From Flavobacteriaceae bacterium (GTDB lineage: Bacteria > Bacteroidota > Bacteroidia > Flavobacteriales > Flavobacteriaceae), in the NCBI GenBank assembly GCA_023264015.1, contig JALQTJ010000010.1, forward strand, positions 1 through 40,436: DNA of 40,436 nucleotides, read 5' to 3'. Below the pieces are notes generated by a model. The model was not told the origin of the DNA, ran no database searches, and saw nothing but the letters and a program-made list of their open reading frames with translations. A program made the translations under genes and the position numbers. Of the stretch, positions 17,637 through 26,260 are shown in pieces (within the stretch, counting starts at the first letter, position 1; each line of letters opens with the position of its first letter).

Positions 17637-20600
17637 ATGAAAGCAATGTCAAATGGAATCCTAACGCTGCTTTTAGCGTTAGTTGCGCAGTTCACTTTTG
17701 CGCAGTCTAAGACGATTTCAGGAACAGTGACAGACTCGTCAAATGTTCCGCTGCCTGGTGTTAACATCATTATCGATGGTACCATAACAGGTACTCAATC
17801 TGATTTTGACGGTAACTTTACACTTCAGGCATCTGTAGGAGATGTTCTTGTACTCTCTTACATCGGCCAAAAAGAAGTACGCATAACCGTTGGTTCTAGC
17901 GATTTCTACTCAATTCAGATGGAAGACGATGCCCAACAGCTCGATGAGGTTGTTGTAACATCGCTAGGTTTGAAGAGAGAATCGCGTTCCTTAGGATATG
18001 CCGTTGCCAAAGTAACTGGTGAAGACGTTCAAGGACGCGCTGAACCGGATCTTATTCGTGCAATGCAAGGTAAAATGACCGGGGTGAATATTACCGGTGG
18101 TGGTGGAGCTCCTGGACAGGGTACCAAGATCAACATTCGCGGTATGTCTTCTTTGACAGGTAACACTCAACCATTATTCATCGTTGATGGTATTCCTTTT
18201 GACAACAGTGTAAACGCTACAGCTGGTGCTGGACAAAACACTGTATTCTCAAACCGTGGTTTTGACCTAGATCCAAACTCGATCGAGAGCATTTCTGTAC
18301 TTAAGGGTGCAGCGGCTTCGGCGCTTTATGGATCACGTGCAACAAATGGTGTGGTAGTAATTACCACCAAAGGAGCTTCTACACGTTCAAGAAAAGGACT
18401 AGAGGTAACGTACAACGGATCGATGATGATCACTAACCTTTCTGGTATTCCTGATTACCAAGACGTGTATACTCAAGGTTCAAACCAGGTATATAACGGT
18501 GGATTCATCGGAAACTGGGGTGCTCCAATGCCTGATCACGTAGATCGTATCAACCAAGAGTACGGTACTAACTACACGAAAACATATTCATTATATCCTG
18601 ACGGAACTCCTTATCCTGATGGAACGGCTTCAAACCCTGTTTCAAACCGTTTCCCAGGTGTGTTCCCAGATTTGATGCAAGAATACACTATGCCTGACGG
18701 TAGCATCCGTAACGTTTCTGCTCCTTATGAGATCCGCCCTAATGATATCATTGGAGGATTCTTCCAGACTGGAGAAACTATGGATCACGCAGTAAGCCTT
18801 AGTGGTGGTAGCGAGAAAGGAACTGTTAACGCAGGTTTCTCTAACACCAACCAAGGTGGTATCGTACCCAATCAGTTTGTAAGAAGAACAAGCTTCTACA
18901 CTGGAGGTAACGCTACACTTGACAACGGAATTACAGTTTCAGGTACCGTAAACTACGTAAACACTTCACAGCAATCTCCTAAATCAGGGGCATCTGCATT
19001 TAACGACTACTTCGGTGGTGGAGGTGGATCTATTTACGCACGTTTATTCTACTTACCAAGAAACTTTGACCTCATGGGTCTTCCATGGGAGAATCCAGCA
19101 GATGGTTCAAACATTTTCTATCGTGCACTTGATAACCCAATCTGGATTTCTAACAACAACTTCTATAAGTCTGACGTAAACCGTGCTTATGGAAACTTAA
19201 CTGTCGGATACGATATTGCTGACGGAATCAACGTTACCGTTAAAGCAGGTATCAACAGCTACCACGACTTCCAACGCTATAACAGCGTTCCTGGAGGTAT
19301 CAGCGATGCTCTTGGTAGTGTAAGAACTGTTGATGTAAATAACACAGAGCGTGATTTTACTGCTCTCTTGAACATCAACAAAGATTTGACAGATGATATC
19401 ACCCTTACTGCAGTAGCTGGTTTGAACGCCAACGAAAGAAAACTGACAAGAAGAAGTGTTACGGGTAACGTAATTATTTCTAGAGGTTTGAACATTACAA
19501 GCGGTACATCAACTCAAATCGTTGATTATGACTTCTTGAGCTTAAGAAGACTTTACGGTGTATTCGCTGATGTTCAGTTAGGATACAAAGACATGCTCTA
19601 TTTAGGGCTTGTAGGTCGTCAAGATCAGTCATCTACACTTCCACAAGGAGCAAATAGCTACTTCTATCCTGGAGCAAGTATTTCATTCTTACTTAGTGAG
19701 GCAGTTGAACTTCCAGAAGTCATCAACAGCTTGAAACTTCGTGTATCAAACACTAAAGTAGGTAACGATGCAACTCCTTATAGAACGTTAACAAACTTCA
19801 ACATCTTCAACCCATTCACCTCTCCTATCTACGGAGCTGTGAACAGAGCTTCACTTGACAACACGCTTGGAAACTCTACGTTGAAGCCTGAGTTTACCAC
19901 TGAGTTCGAGGCAGGTTTAGCTACAACCTTATTCAACAACAGAATGAGTTTAGACTTCACCTACTTCAACAGAACTTCAACTGAGCAAATCGCGACTGCC
20001 TCTGTGGCACGTTCAAGCGGATTTACCTCACAGGTTGTAAACGTTGGAGAGCTGAACAACAAGGGTATTGAAATCGGTTTGGATGTTTATCCTGTTGCTT
20101 CTGACAACTTCACTTGGAATACTTACTTTGCATTCACTAAGATCAAATCTTTAGTTGTAGATGCAGGTCCAAATGGAGAGATCTTTATCGGTGGTCCTGG
20201 TTCTTCTTTAGGAACTATCCACAGAAACGGTCTTCCTTATGGTCAGATCTTCGGTACAGAGAATGCTAAAGATGAGAATGGTAACCTTCTTATCGATAAG
20301 GCTACTGGTCTTCCTTTTGCATCGGCACAATCTACTGTAATTGGTGATCCAAACCCTGATTTCACCTTAGGTATTACCAACAGCTTCAAGTTCAAGAACT
20401 TTACGCTAAGAGCTCTTATTGATTGGAGAGAAGGTGGGGACATGTACTCATTTACCGCTGCTTCATTGATGCTTAGAGGTCAGTTAGCGAACTCTGTAAA
20501 CAGAGAGGCGCTACGTGTAGTTCCTGGAGTTTATGGAAGTAACCAAACATTCCAGCCCATCTTAGATGCAAGTGGAAACACTATTCAAAACACTACTCCA

Positions 20601-20930
20601 ATCACGGCGTTTGACTCTCACTTCTCTAATGGATGGGGGGCTTACGGTCAAGACGAGGTAAACATCTACGATGTAACTACTATTCGTCTTCGTGAGGTAG
20701 GTTTAAGCTATGCGCTACCAAAGAGCATTCTTGACAAAACCCCATTCGGTTCAGGTTCACTTGGTGTAAGTGGTCGTAACCTATGGTGGAAAGCTCCTAA
20801 CATGCTCGAAGGTCTGAATCTAGACCCAGAAGTATTGGCAGAGAGTGCCGCGTCAAACGTTCAAGGATTTGAATACGGTGCAACTCCTACGACTAGTAGT
20901 GTGAGTTTTAACCTAAGCTTGACATTCTAA
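17637..20930 (+). CDS. SusC/RagA-family TonB-linked outer membrane transporter (second pair)
   Basis: A second SusC-type importer, 1097 residues from the ATG at 17637 (MKAMSNGILTLLLALVAQ, cleavage near FAQ-SK). The in-frame ATG at 17625 would put MLIY before a normal signal peptide and is less likely. Domain order: regulatory domain with SGTVTDSSNVPLPGVNIIID and SDFDGNF, TonB-box-like EVVVTSLGLKRESRSLGYAV, plug with INIRGMSSLTGNTQPLFIVD, then ALYGSRATNGVVVITTKGA and the barrel ending SVSFNLSLTF. It is clearly different from the first SusC in the plug and barrel, so the pair is not a recent duplication. The susD partner follows 25 bases on. Confidence 0.93.
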   Translation: MKAMSNGILTLLLALVAQFTFAQSKTISGTVTDSSNVPLPGVNIIIDGTITGTQSDFDGNFTLQASVGDVLVLSYIGQKEVRITVGSSDFYSIQMEDDAQQLDEVVVTSLGLKRESRSLGYAVAKVTGEDVQGRAEPDLIRAMQGKMTGVNITGGGGAPGQGTKINIRGMSSLTGNTQPLFIVDGIPFDNSVNATAGAGQNTVFSNRGFDLDPNSIESISVLKGAAASALYGSRATNGVVVITTKGASTRSRKGLEVTYNGSMMITNLSGIPDYQDVYTQGSNQVYNGGFIGNWGAPMPDHVDRINQEYGTNYTKTYSLYPDGTPYPDGTASNPVSNRFPGVFPDLMQEYTMPDGSIRNVSAPYEIRPNDIIGGFFQTGETMDHAVSLSGGSEKGTVNAGFSNTNQGGIVPNQFVRRTSFYTGGNATLDNGITVSGTVNYVNTSQQSPKSGASAFNDYFGGGGGSIYARLFYLPRNFDLMGLPWENPADGSNIFYRALDNPIWISNNNFYKSDVNRAYGNLTVGYDIADGINVTVKAGINSYHDFQRYNSVPGGISDALGSVRTVDVNNTERDFTALLNINKDLTDDITLTAVAGLNANERKLTRRSVTGNVIISRGLNITSGTSTQIVDYDFLSLRRLYGVFADVQLGYKDMLYLGLVGRQDQSSTLPQGANSYFYPGASISFLLSEAVELPEVINSLKLRVSNTKVGNDATPYRTLTNFNIFNPFTSPIYGAVNRASLDNTLGNSTLKPEFTTEFEAGLATTLFNNRMSLDFTYFNRTSTEQIATASVARSSGFTSQVVNVGELNNKGIEIGLDVYPVASDNFTWNTYFAFTKIKSLVVDAGPNGEIFIGGPGSSLGTIHRNGLPYGQIFGTENAKDENGNLLIDKATGLPFASAQSTVIGDPNPDFTLGITNSFKFKNFTLRALIDWREGGDMYSFTAASLMLRGQLANSVNREALRVVPGVYGSNQTFQPILDASGNTIQNTTPITAFDSHFSNGWGAYGQDEVNIYDVTTIRLREVGLSYALPKSILDKTPFGSGSLGVSGRNLWWKAPNMLEGLNLDPEVLAESAASNVQGFEYGATPTTSSVSFNLSLTF

Positions 20931-20955
20931 TTGAACAATATTAAAACGAAGAACA

Positions 20956-22686
20956 ATGAAATTTAAATTCAACAACATACGTTTATTCTTTGGAGCAAGT
21001 ATTGTTGCCCTTGGAATGGTATCATGTGAGTTAGACGATCTTGATATTAACGTAGATCCAAACAGTGCGAGTGAGGCATCTCTTGAGCTCCTACTGACCA
21101 ACGCGCAATTTGAAGGGCTTAACACCTTCGGAGGCGGGTTGAATAACTCTACCATGGGCTTCCAGGCTATTAACACGAGTAGTGATGACTTTAACTTCAC
21201 TAACTCAAGCTGGAACGGGACATGGAACTATCTTTACTCTGGTCCACTTAAGGATCTTGAGGAGATGATCAACGCGGCAGATGCTGAGGTTACACCTAGA
21301 TACTTGGGGGTAGCACAGCTAATGAAAGCCTATTACTTCACTACTATGGTCGATTTGTGGGGAGATGTTCCTTACTCAGAGGCTTTCAAAGGAAACTCTG
21401 TTGATGAGAAAAACCTTGAGCCTGTTTACGACAGTGGTGCAGATATTTATGCTGATGCCTTTAGATTAATTGATGAGGCCATCGTGAACCTTGGTAAGTC
21501 TCAGGCTGTTCCAGTTCGTGGAGATATCATCTATGGTGGTAATGCATCGAAGTGGATTAAAATGGCCAAGTCGTTAAAACTTCGCTTGCTTATTCAAACT
21601 AGAAACGTTCAAAGTAACGCAGGAGCTATTCAAGCGCTTATCACTGAAGGTGGTTTGATCACTTCAGCTGCTGACGATTTCCAATTGAGATATGGTGCAC
21701 TTAAGAATCCAGATAACCGTCACCCAATGTACCAAGCTGGTTATGCAGGTGGTGAGGCTGGCTACTCTTATTTCGGTCACCAATTGATGTCAGAAATGCT
21801 TGCAAACAGAGATCCAAGAACGCCGTTCTACTTCAAGAGACAAACTTCTTCTCTTTTAGATCCTGAAGAACCAACTGACAAGCAAACAATCCCATGTTCT
21901 CAAAGAGCGGATTGTACTTACGGATATTTCCCGCTAAGTGACTTTGTTGCTGATGCAGTATATGGTGTTAGCGCCTCTTCACTTACCTCTAGCCAAAAGG
22001 CTTATTTAGCTGGATTCTTCGGAAGAGATCGTTCAGATCCATCAGGTATTCCAAACGACAACTTCTTACGTACTACAACAGGAGCCTATCCTGGTGCAGG
22101 TCTATTCGATGTTAGCGCTAGCCTAACTGGAGGTAACAAGTTTGGAAAAGGAGACGGAATCTTCCCAATCATTACCTCATGGATGGTTAAATTCTATATG
22201 CTAGAAGCCCAAATCGCTTTAGGTGTAAACACTGGGATGACTGAAGCTGAGTTATTAGCGGATGCGGTTAGCGATCAAATGGCTAAGGTGATTGCAGTAG
22301 GAACTGCTGCTGATGCTAATGCTAAAGCGGATATAAGCACGTGGCCTGATGAGTATTCTTGGCCAATCACTTACAAAACTGACGATGCTTTTGTAGATGA
22401 AATTGAAGCGAACTATCCAGCAGATGGTACTGCCAACCAGCGTTTAGGTTATGCTTTAAAACAAGCGTGGTTTGCGAACTTTGGTAACGGTTACGAAGGA
22501 TACAACGCCTTTAGAAGAACTGGTTTACCAGCAGACATCCAAACGCCTTTACAATTGCCAAGACAGTATGCGTTAAGCTTACCGTATGCGCAAGACGAGG
22601 TTAACTTAAATAGCAATACGCCAAACAAGGTATACGATTCACCTGGTTCAGCCGTATTCTGGGATACTTTAAAATTCCAGTATTAA
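20956..22686 (+). CDS. SusD-like (SusD_2 type) surface lipoprotein (second pair)
   Basis: The substrate-capturing lipoprotein partner of the second SusC. The 576-residue product has a lipoprotein signal (MKFKFNNIRLFFGASIVALG, lipid Cys at 24 in MVSC). The acidic stretch ELDDLD after the Cys fits a surface-export signal of Flavobacteria. The segment DINVDPNSASEASLELLLTN, followed by TWNYLYSGPLKDLEEMI and ATPRYLG-like residues, resembles the SusD-like_2 family. ADLWGDVPYSEAF-type sequence (here VDLWGDVPYSEAF) and the C-terminal NGYEGYNAFRRTGLP are typical. It is 7 bases before the next reading frame, so all three genes are probably one transcript. Confidence 0.9.
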   Translation: MKFKFNNIRLFFGASIVALGMVSCELDDLDINVDPNSASEASLELLLTNAQFEGLNTFGGGLNNSTMGFQAINTSSDDFNFTNSSWNGTWNYLYSGPLKDLEEMINAADAEVTPRYLGVAQLMKAYYFTTMVDLWGDVPYSEAFKGNSVDEKNLEPVYDSGADIYADAFRLIDEAIVNLGKSQAVPVRGDIIYGGNASKWIKMAKSLKLRLLIQTRNVQSNAGAIQALITEGGLITSAADDFQLRYGALKNPDNRHPMYQAGYAGGEAGYSYFGHQLMSEMLANRDPRTPFYFKRQTSSLLDPEEPTDKQTIPCSQRADCTYGYFPLSDFVADAVYGVSASSLTSSQKAYLAGFFGRDRSDPSGIPNDNFLRTTTGAYPGAGLFDVSASLTGGNKFGKGDGIFPIITSWMVKFYMLEAQIALGVNTGMTEAELLADAVSDQMAKVIAVGTAADANAKADISTWPDEYSWPITYKTDDAFVDEIEANYPADGTANQRLGYALKQAWFANFGNGYEGYNAFRRTGLPADIQTPLQLPRQYALSLPYAQDEVNLNSNTPNKVYDSPGSAVFWDTLKFQY

Positions 22687-22705
22687 TCACCTAATGAGTA
22701 TTAAG

Positions 22706-23647
22706 ATGAAAAGAATAAGTACATATTTATTTTCTGTTACACTAGTCGCAATCACAGCGCTTTCGTGTAAAGACGACACTCTAGTTGCAATACCAGAGTG
22801 GGACTCTGCAGTGCACGGCTATGGAGTAATGACCTCTGATCCTGCCGTAGGGTTCAACCGAGACGATTCATCGATCACGGTAGACGTTGATTTCAAATGG
22901 AAATCAATCGATAGAGTAAATACGGTAACCAACATCGACCTTTATGTTTCGTTCAATGAAGCCTACGTAGATATCGATGGAAACAATGCCGTTGCCTCTC
23001 ACGGAGGTTCTCAAGGCTTAAAACTAAAGTCAATTTCACCAGCTGGAAACGCTGAACTGACTTCATTCACAGTTTCTCAGCAAGAGGTATATGCCTTATA
23101 CCAGTCGGCTACATTTGACTATGGGTACGGAAACGGTGCACAGCAGGTTTATTCTGATCCCCTAGGAAAAGGTCGTAGTTCTTCTAAAATGTTCGTACCG
23201 GGTGACAGCTTTACCTTAAGATGGATACTAACAACAGAAGACGGTCGCGTTTTTGACTCTTGGTCACCTTCAGTGTGTACTGAGTTCCCAGAAGCAAACT
23301 GTCAATTAGATTGGGCTGTTTCATGTGCTACTGATATTCAGAACCGCACAGGTACATGGTCAATCTCAGGTGCTGATTCATACGGAGACGGATGGAACGG
23401 TGCTTCTATCGACGTAGTTGTTGATGGTGTTGTAGTTGACTCATTCACTGTAGCTGAAACATCAAATGCTGAAACATTTGATATCCCAGCCGGAAGCTCA
23501 GATCTTTACTTTGTTTACAACAAAGGAGATTGGGATTCAGAGGTGAGTGTAACCATTAAAAACCCTGCTGGAGCTACCCTATTGAACTGGGTTCCTGCAG
23601 ACGTTAAAGCTCAAGGAGAAATGCTTCTTGACCTTTGTCTTGAATAA
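22706..23647 (+). CDS. Two-part surface lipoprotein of unknown function, third gene of the susCD operon
   Basis: I do not recognise a characterised homologue. From the ATG at 22706 (MKRISTYLFSVTLVAITALS, lipid Cys at 21) it has 313 residues; an ATG at 22694 would add MSIK. KDD directly follows the Cys, a typical flavobacterial surface-export signal. An N-terminal beta-rich region (about 25-200) ends in a Cys-containing segment FPEANCQLDWAVSC. The C-terminal region (about 212-313) contains DSYGDGWNGASIDVVVDG, a short module I recall from many marine Bacteroidota surface proteins, often in repeats. Position suggests an accessory surface-binding role with the second SusCD, as SusE/SusF have in the starch system; that is inference. 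Confidence 0.8.
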   Translation: MKRISTYLFSVTLVAITALSCKDDTLVAIPEWDSAVHGYGVMTSDPAVGFNRDDSSITVDVDFKWKSIDRVNTVTNIDLYVSFNEAYVDIDGNNAVASHGGSQGLKLKSISPAGNAELTSFTVSQQEVYALYQSATFDYGYGNGAQQVYSDPLGKGRSSSKMFVPGDSFTLRWILTTEDGRVFDSWSPSVCTEFPEANCQLDWAVSCATDIQNRTGTWSISGADSYGDGWNGASIDVVVDGVVVDSFTVAETSNAETFDIPAGSSDLYFVYNKGDWDSEVSVTIKNPAGATLLNWVPADVKAQGEMLLDLCLE

Positions 23648-23668
23648 GAAAACGCAATAGCGTACATT

Positions 23669-23698
23669 AAAAAGCCGCCTCACAAGGGCGGCTTTTTT
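23669..23698. terminator. Bidirectional intrinsic terminator between convergent genes
   Basis: An 11-bp stem AAAAAGCCGCC/GGCGGCTTTTT (23669-23679 with 23687-23697) with a 7-base loop. The plus strand has six T's at its end and the minus strand has five, so it can stop transcripts from the lipoprotein gene on the left and from the cytochrome-monooxygenase gene whose stop codon is at 23701-23703. Confidence 0.88.
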
Positions 23699-23700
23699 AT

Positions 23701-24933
23701 TTAATAATAATAGAAGATGAGATTCATCATTTCATCGGTCGAATCCCATCCATAGGTAACATCCTGTGGTGGATCAACCGGATTCAATGGATTATCACGG
23801 GTATTGTCGTATTCAGCAACAAGCAACAACACCGTTCCTTTTGGTAAGAATAAAGGTTCTTCTAAGAGGTAGGTACTCTGCCAATTAAAGTCCCAATCGT
23901 TAATGCGAATCAAAGGAATTTCTTGCTGATCAGGGGTAATGGCCAAGGCGGTCATCTTTTTTCCTAAAAAATGCATGTGCGGTAGTAATGACACCACATT
24001 CATATCCTCTTGGATCGTTTTACTCACGTAGAAGGTGGGCTTCTGGTTTGCAGGGATAAGAAAAGGACCATTTGCAATATCGTCTTCGCGAATGTAGAAG
24101 CTCTTAATAAGGTGCTCTGTGGGCTTGTCTGAGAAATAAAGCTTTACACTCGAGAGATCTGTTGCCGCTTCAGCAGATGGAGCATAATGGATATTAAAAA
24201 TTAGATCCGATCCCGCAGGAATAAGTTTGGCGGTACCCTCAGGAAAACGAACCGGCAAATTCCCAGGAACCCATCCGTATAAGAATTCGTCCATTAGCGG
24301 CTGCCTCTGAAAAGCACGAGAGGCCGGATCAAACTCAGACAATCCATCTATGCCCGCGGTTTGCCCTGAAGTATCAACCATAATACGGCTGTGATGCAAA
24401 TAGCGCTTATTTCCGGCAACAAATTCGATTTTAGATACATAAGCATCTTGTGAAAGACCCGTCGGGACGTGAAAGAAACGGTAATCTTCTATCCCTTCTG
24501 TTGAAAGCTCAAAAGGCTTAGTCATTTCAAGAATTAGATCAGCAGGTTCCTCAGCTACAGTTTCTGGGCTATCAGCCTTTAAGGTCCATTCATCTTGCGC
24601 CTCTCCCCTTTTTAATCCCTCATCAATCCAACGCTGAATCGTGCCAATTTCGGCTTCACTTAAAAAGCGTTCATTCGCGAATCGACTAAACGTTGGATCG
24701 GCCTTCCAAGGAGGCATATATCGGGTTTGCGTAACATGTCCAATAAATTTTGCACGCTTCAATACATCATTAAAGCTTTGGAGTGAAAATGGACCGTATC
24801 CACCTGGCGAATGACAACTCACACAATGCTTTTGAATGATAGGCGCTACATCTTTCTCATAAGTGGTTTGTGCTCCTACTGCAGCCACCACTCCGATTAA
24901 GCCACTGGTGAAGAATGATTTAATGGTGCTCAT
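23701..24933 (-). CDS. Exported c-type cytochrome / copper type II monooxygenase (PHM-like) fusion
   Basis: The product (410 residues) has an N-terminal signal-like segment and a single haem-c motif CVSCH at 37-41, with Met73 in YMPPW as a possible axial ligand. The rest resembles the two-domain copper monooxygenases of the peptidylglycine/dopamine type. HH at 180-181 and His249 (NIHY) fit the first copper site; His319 and His321 (HMH) plus Met402 or Met403 in STDEMMNL fit the second. The protein ends seven residues after that motif, as if the fold stops there. In these enzymes copper activates oxygen to hydroxylate a substrate; the fused cytochrome could feed electrons. The substrate is unknown. 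Its start overlaps the upstream redoxin gene by 14 bases. Confidence 0.85.
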   Translation of the reverse strand: MSTIKSFFTSGLIGVVAAVGAQTTYEKDVAPIIQKHCVSCHSPGGYGPFSLQSFNDVLKRAKFIGHVTQTRYMPPWKADPTFSRFANERFLSEAEIGTIQRWIDEGLKRGEAQDEWTLKADSPETVAEEPADLILEMTKPFELSTEGIEDYRFFHVPTGLSQDAYVSKIEFVAGNKRYLHHSRIMVDTSGQTAGIDGLSEFDPASRAFQRQPLMDEFLYGWVPGNLPVRFPEGTAKLIPAGSDLIFNIHYAPSAEAATDLSSVKLYFSDKPTEHLIKSFYIREDDIANGPFLIPANQKPTFYVSKTIQEDMNVVSLLPHMHFLGKKMTALAITPDQQEIPLIRINDWDFNWQSTYLLEEPLFLPKGTVLLLVAEYDNTRDNPLNPVDPPQDVTYGWDSTDEMMNLIFYYY

Positions 24934-25444
24934 GAGACATTGCTTTATTGCGTTCTAAAAAGCAGCCTATGGGTAAGGTTCGATTCAGATCAACCTTGCG
25001 TCCCTCTCTGAGGGCCGCCAAAGCGTCCAGTAGATAAAATTCATTCGGCTTAAGGCGGTTTCTTCCGAGACTCACAAACCAATTATCAATGGCTCCTGAA
25101 TACTGCAGCTCACCAGAGGCATCGACCAAAAACACCTCAGGAGTTACAGATGCTTTATAGGTATCTGCTAACGTATATTGAACATCAGTAACCAACTCGA
25201 ATTCAACTCCAAACTGCGCTTTAAATGCAGCTATCTCCTGATCAGAAACTGCTCCACTAAACACCCCAATTAAAGACAGATCGGACTGACCATTCGCCAT
25301 TTCATTTAAAGTAGGGATATACTTTTGAGAGATAGGACACTCAAGCCCCATGAAGATATAAGCGGTATAGGTCTTATCCTCGTTACGGTATTCAAAAGAA
25401 TAAATCAATGGGATCAGCACCCATAGAAGCCTGAAAAATTTCAT
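24920..25444 (-). CDS. Redoxin/thioredoxin-fold exported protein, partner of the cytochrome-monooxygenase
   Basis: The 174-residue product has an N-terminal hydrophobic segment (residues 5-16) and then a thioredoxin-like fold. It has one N-terminal Cys (Cys36, GLECPISQKY) in place of the usual CxxC, the segment SVTPEVFLVDASGELQYSGA (cis-Pro loop and following strand), and a second Cys at 161 in PIGCFLER. This pattern resembles AhpC/TSA-type redoxin domains. It ends in a short His-rich tail (SHEHH), whose codons also hold the ATG of the downstream gene, so the two are likely translationally coupled. Possible roles are copper delivery, thiol redox, or an electron path to the monooxygenase; the sequence does not decide. 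Confidence 0.8.
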   Translation of the reverse strand: MKFFRLLWVLIPLIYSFEYRNEDKTYTAYIFMGLECPISQKYIPTLNEMANGQSDLSLIGVFSGAVSDQEIAAFKAQFGVEFELVTDVQYTLADTYKASVTPEVFLVDASGELQYSGAIDNWFVSLGRNRLKPNEFYLLDALAALREGRKVDLNRTLPIGCFLERNKAMSHEHH

Positions 25445-25510
25445 TTAAACGCTGGATTTGGTCGAATATTCATTTAAAAGTAAGAATTTGCACCTGTTTT
25501 AAGTGTAAAA

Positions 25511-26260
25511 ATGAGTCAACCATCCATTCCCTTCATTTACGGGATCAGAACTATTCTAGAAGCACTAAAGGCTGAACAAGACCTTCAGAAGGCCTATCTA
25601 TTAAAAGGAGCTTCAGGGCCCCTATTCAAAGAACTAGAGCAAGAATTGCGTAAAGCAAAGATTCAAATTTCTTACGTGCCCGCTGAAAGGCTTCAGCGCT
25701 TCACTTCAGCGAATCACCAAGGGGCTGTAGCCGAAATCGCTCCAATCCCTTTTGCTTCGTTTGAAGAAAGTGTAGAACATTTACTAGAAAAGAAGGCCTC
25801 TGCACCCCTTATAGTATTACTTGATGGATTAACAGACGTGAGAAATTTCGGGGCGGTACTAAGAACAGCAGAATCAAGTGGTGTTGACCTCGTCGTGATT
25901 CCTCAGCAAGGGATGGCCCCTTTGAACAGAGACGCTATTAAAACCTCTCAAGGTGCCGCGTTTTCAGTCCCTATTGCCAAAGTCGCACACCTCAAAGATG
26001 CAGTCATGTATCTACAAAGTTCAGGGATTAAAGTGATCGCGGCCTCAGAAAAAAGCGAGACTTCACTTTACGAAAGCGACCTGACTGAACCCATTGCACT
26101 AATTATGGGATCTGAAGAAAGAGGAGTCAATCCTTCAGTCTTGAAAATGGTAGATGCCACCTTGAGCCTTCCTCAACTCGGGCAAATTGCTTCGCTGAAT
26201 GTATCTGTAGCCTGTGGCGTCATGCTTTATGAGGTGATCCGTCAGCGAAAATTGTATTGA
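25511..26260 (+). CDS. rlmB: TrmH/SpoU-family 23S rRNA (guanosine-2'-O-)-methyltransferase
   Basis: SpoU-family enzymes methylate ribose 2'-OH groups from S-adenosylmethionine using a trefoil-knot fold; RlmB modifies G2251 in the 23S P loop. The 249-residue product has the N-terminal substrate-binding domain (FIYGIRTILEALKA at 8-21) and then the three SPOUT motifs: DVRNFGAVLRTAESSGVD, IALIMGSEERGV, and LPQLGQIASLNVSVACGVML. Length and the N-terminal domain fit RlmB better than tRNA TrmH, but the exact target is an inference. The next gene on the opposite strand begins its stop codon on the very next base. Confidence 0.88.
   Translation: MSQPSIPFIYGIRTILEALKAEQDLQKAYLLKGASGPLFKELEQELRKAKIQISYVPAERLQRFTSANHQGAVAEIAPIPFASFEESVEHLLEKKASAPLIVLLDGLTDVRNFGAVLRTAESSGVDLVVIPQQGMAPLNRDAIKTSQGAAFSVPIAKVAHLKDAVMYLQSSGIKVIAASEKSETSLYESDLTEPIALIMGSEERGVNPSVLKMVDATLSLPQLGQIASLNVSVACGVMLYEVIRQRKLY

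Noticed and set aside
25445-25510. Promoters between the redoxin gene and rlmB
   Set aside because: Only poor matches to the -7 consensus (AGAATTTG at about 25489-25496 for rlmB); not strong enough to list.
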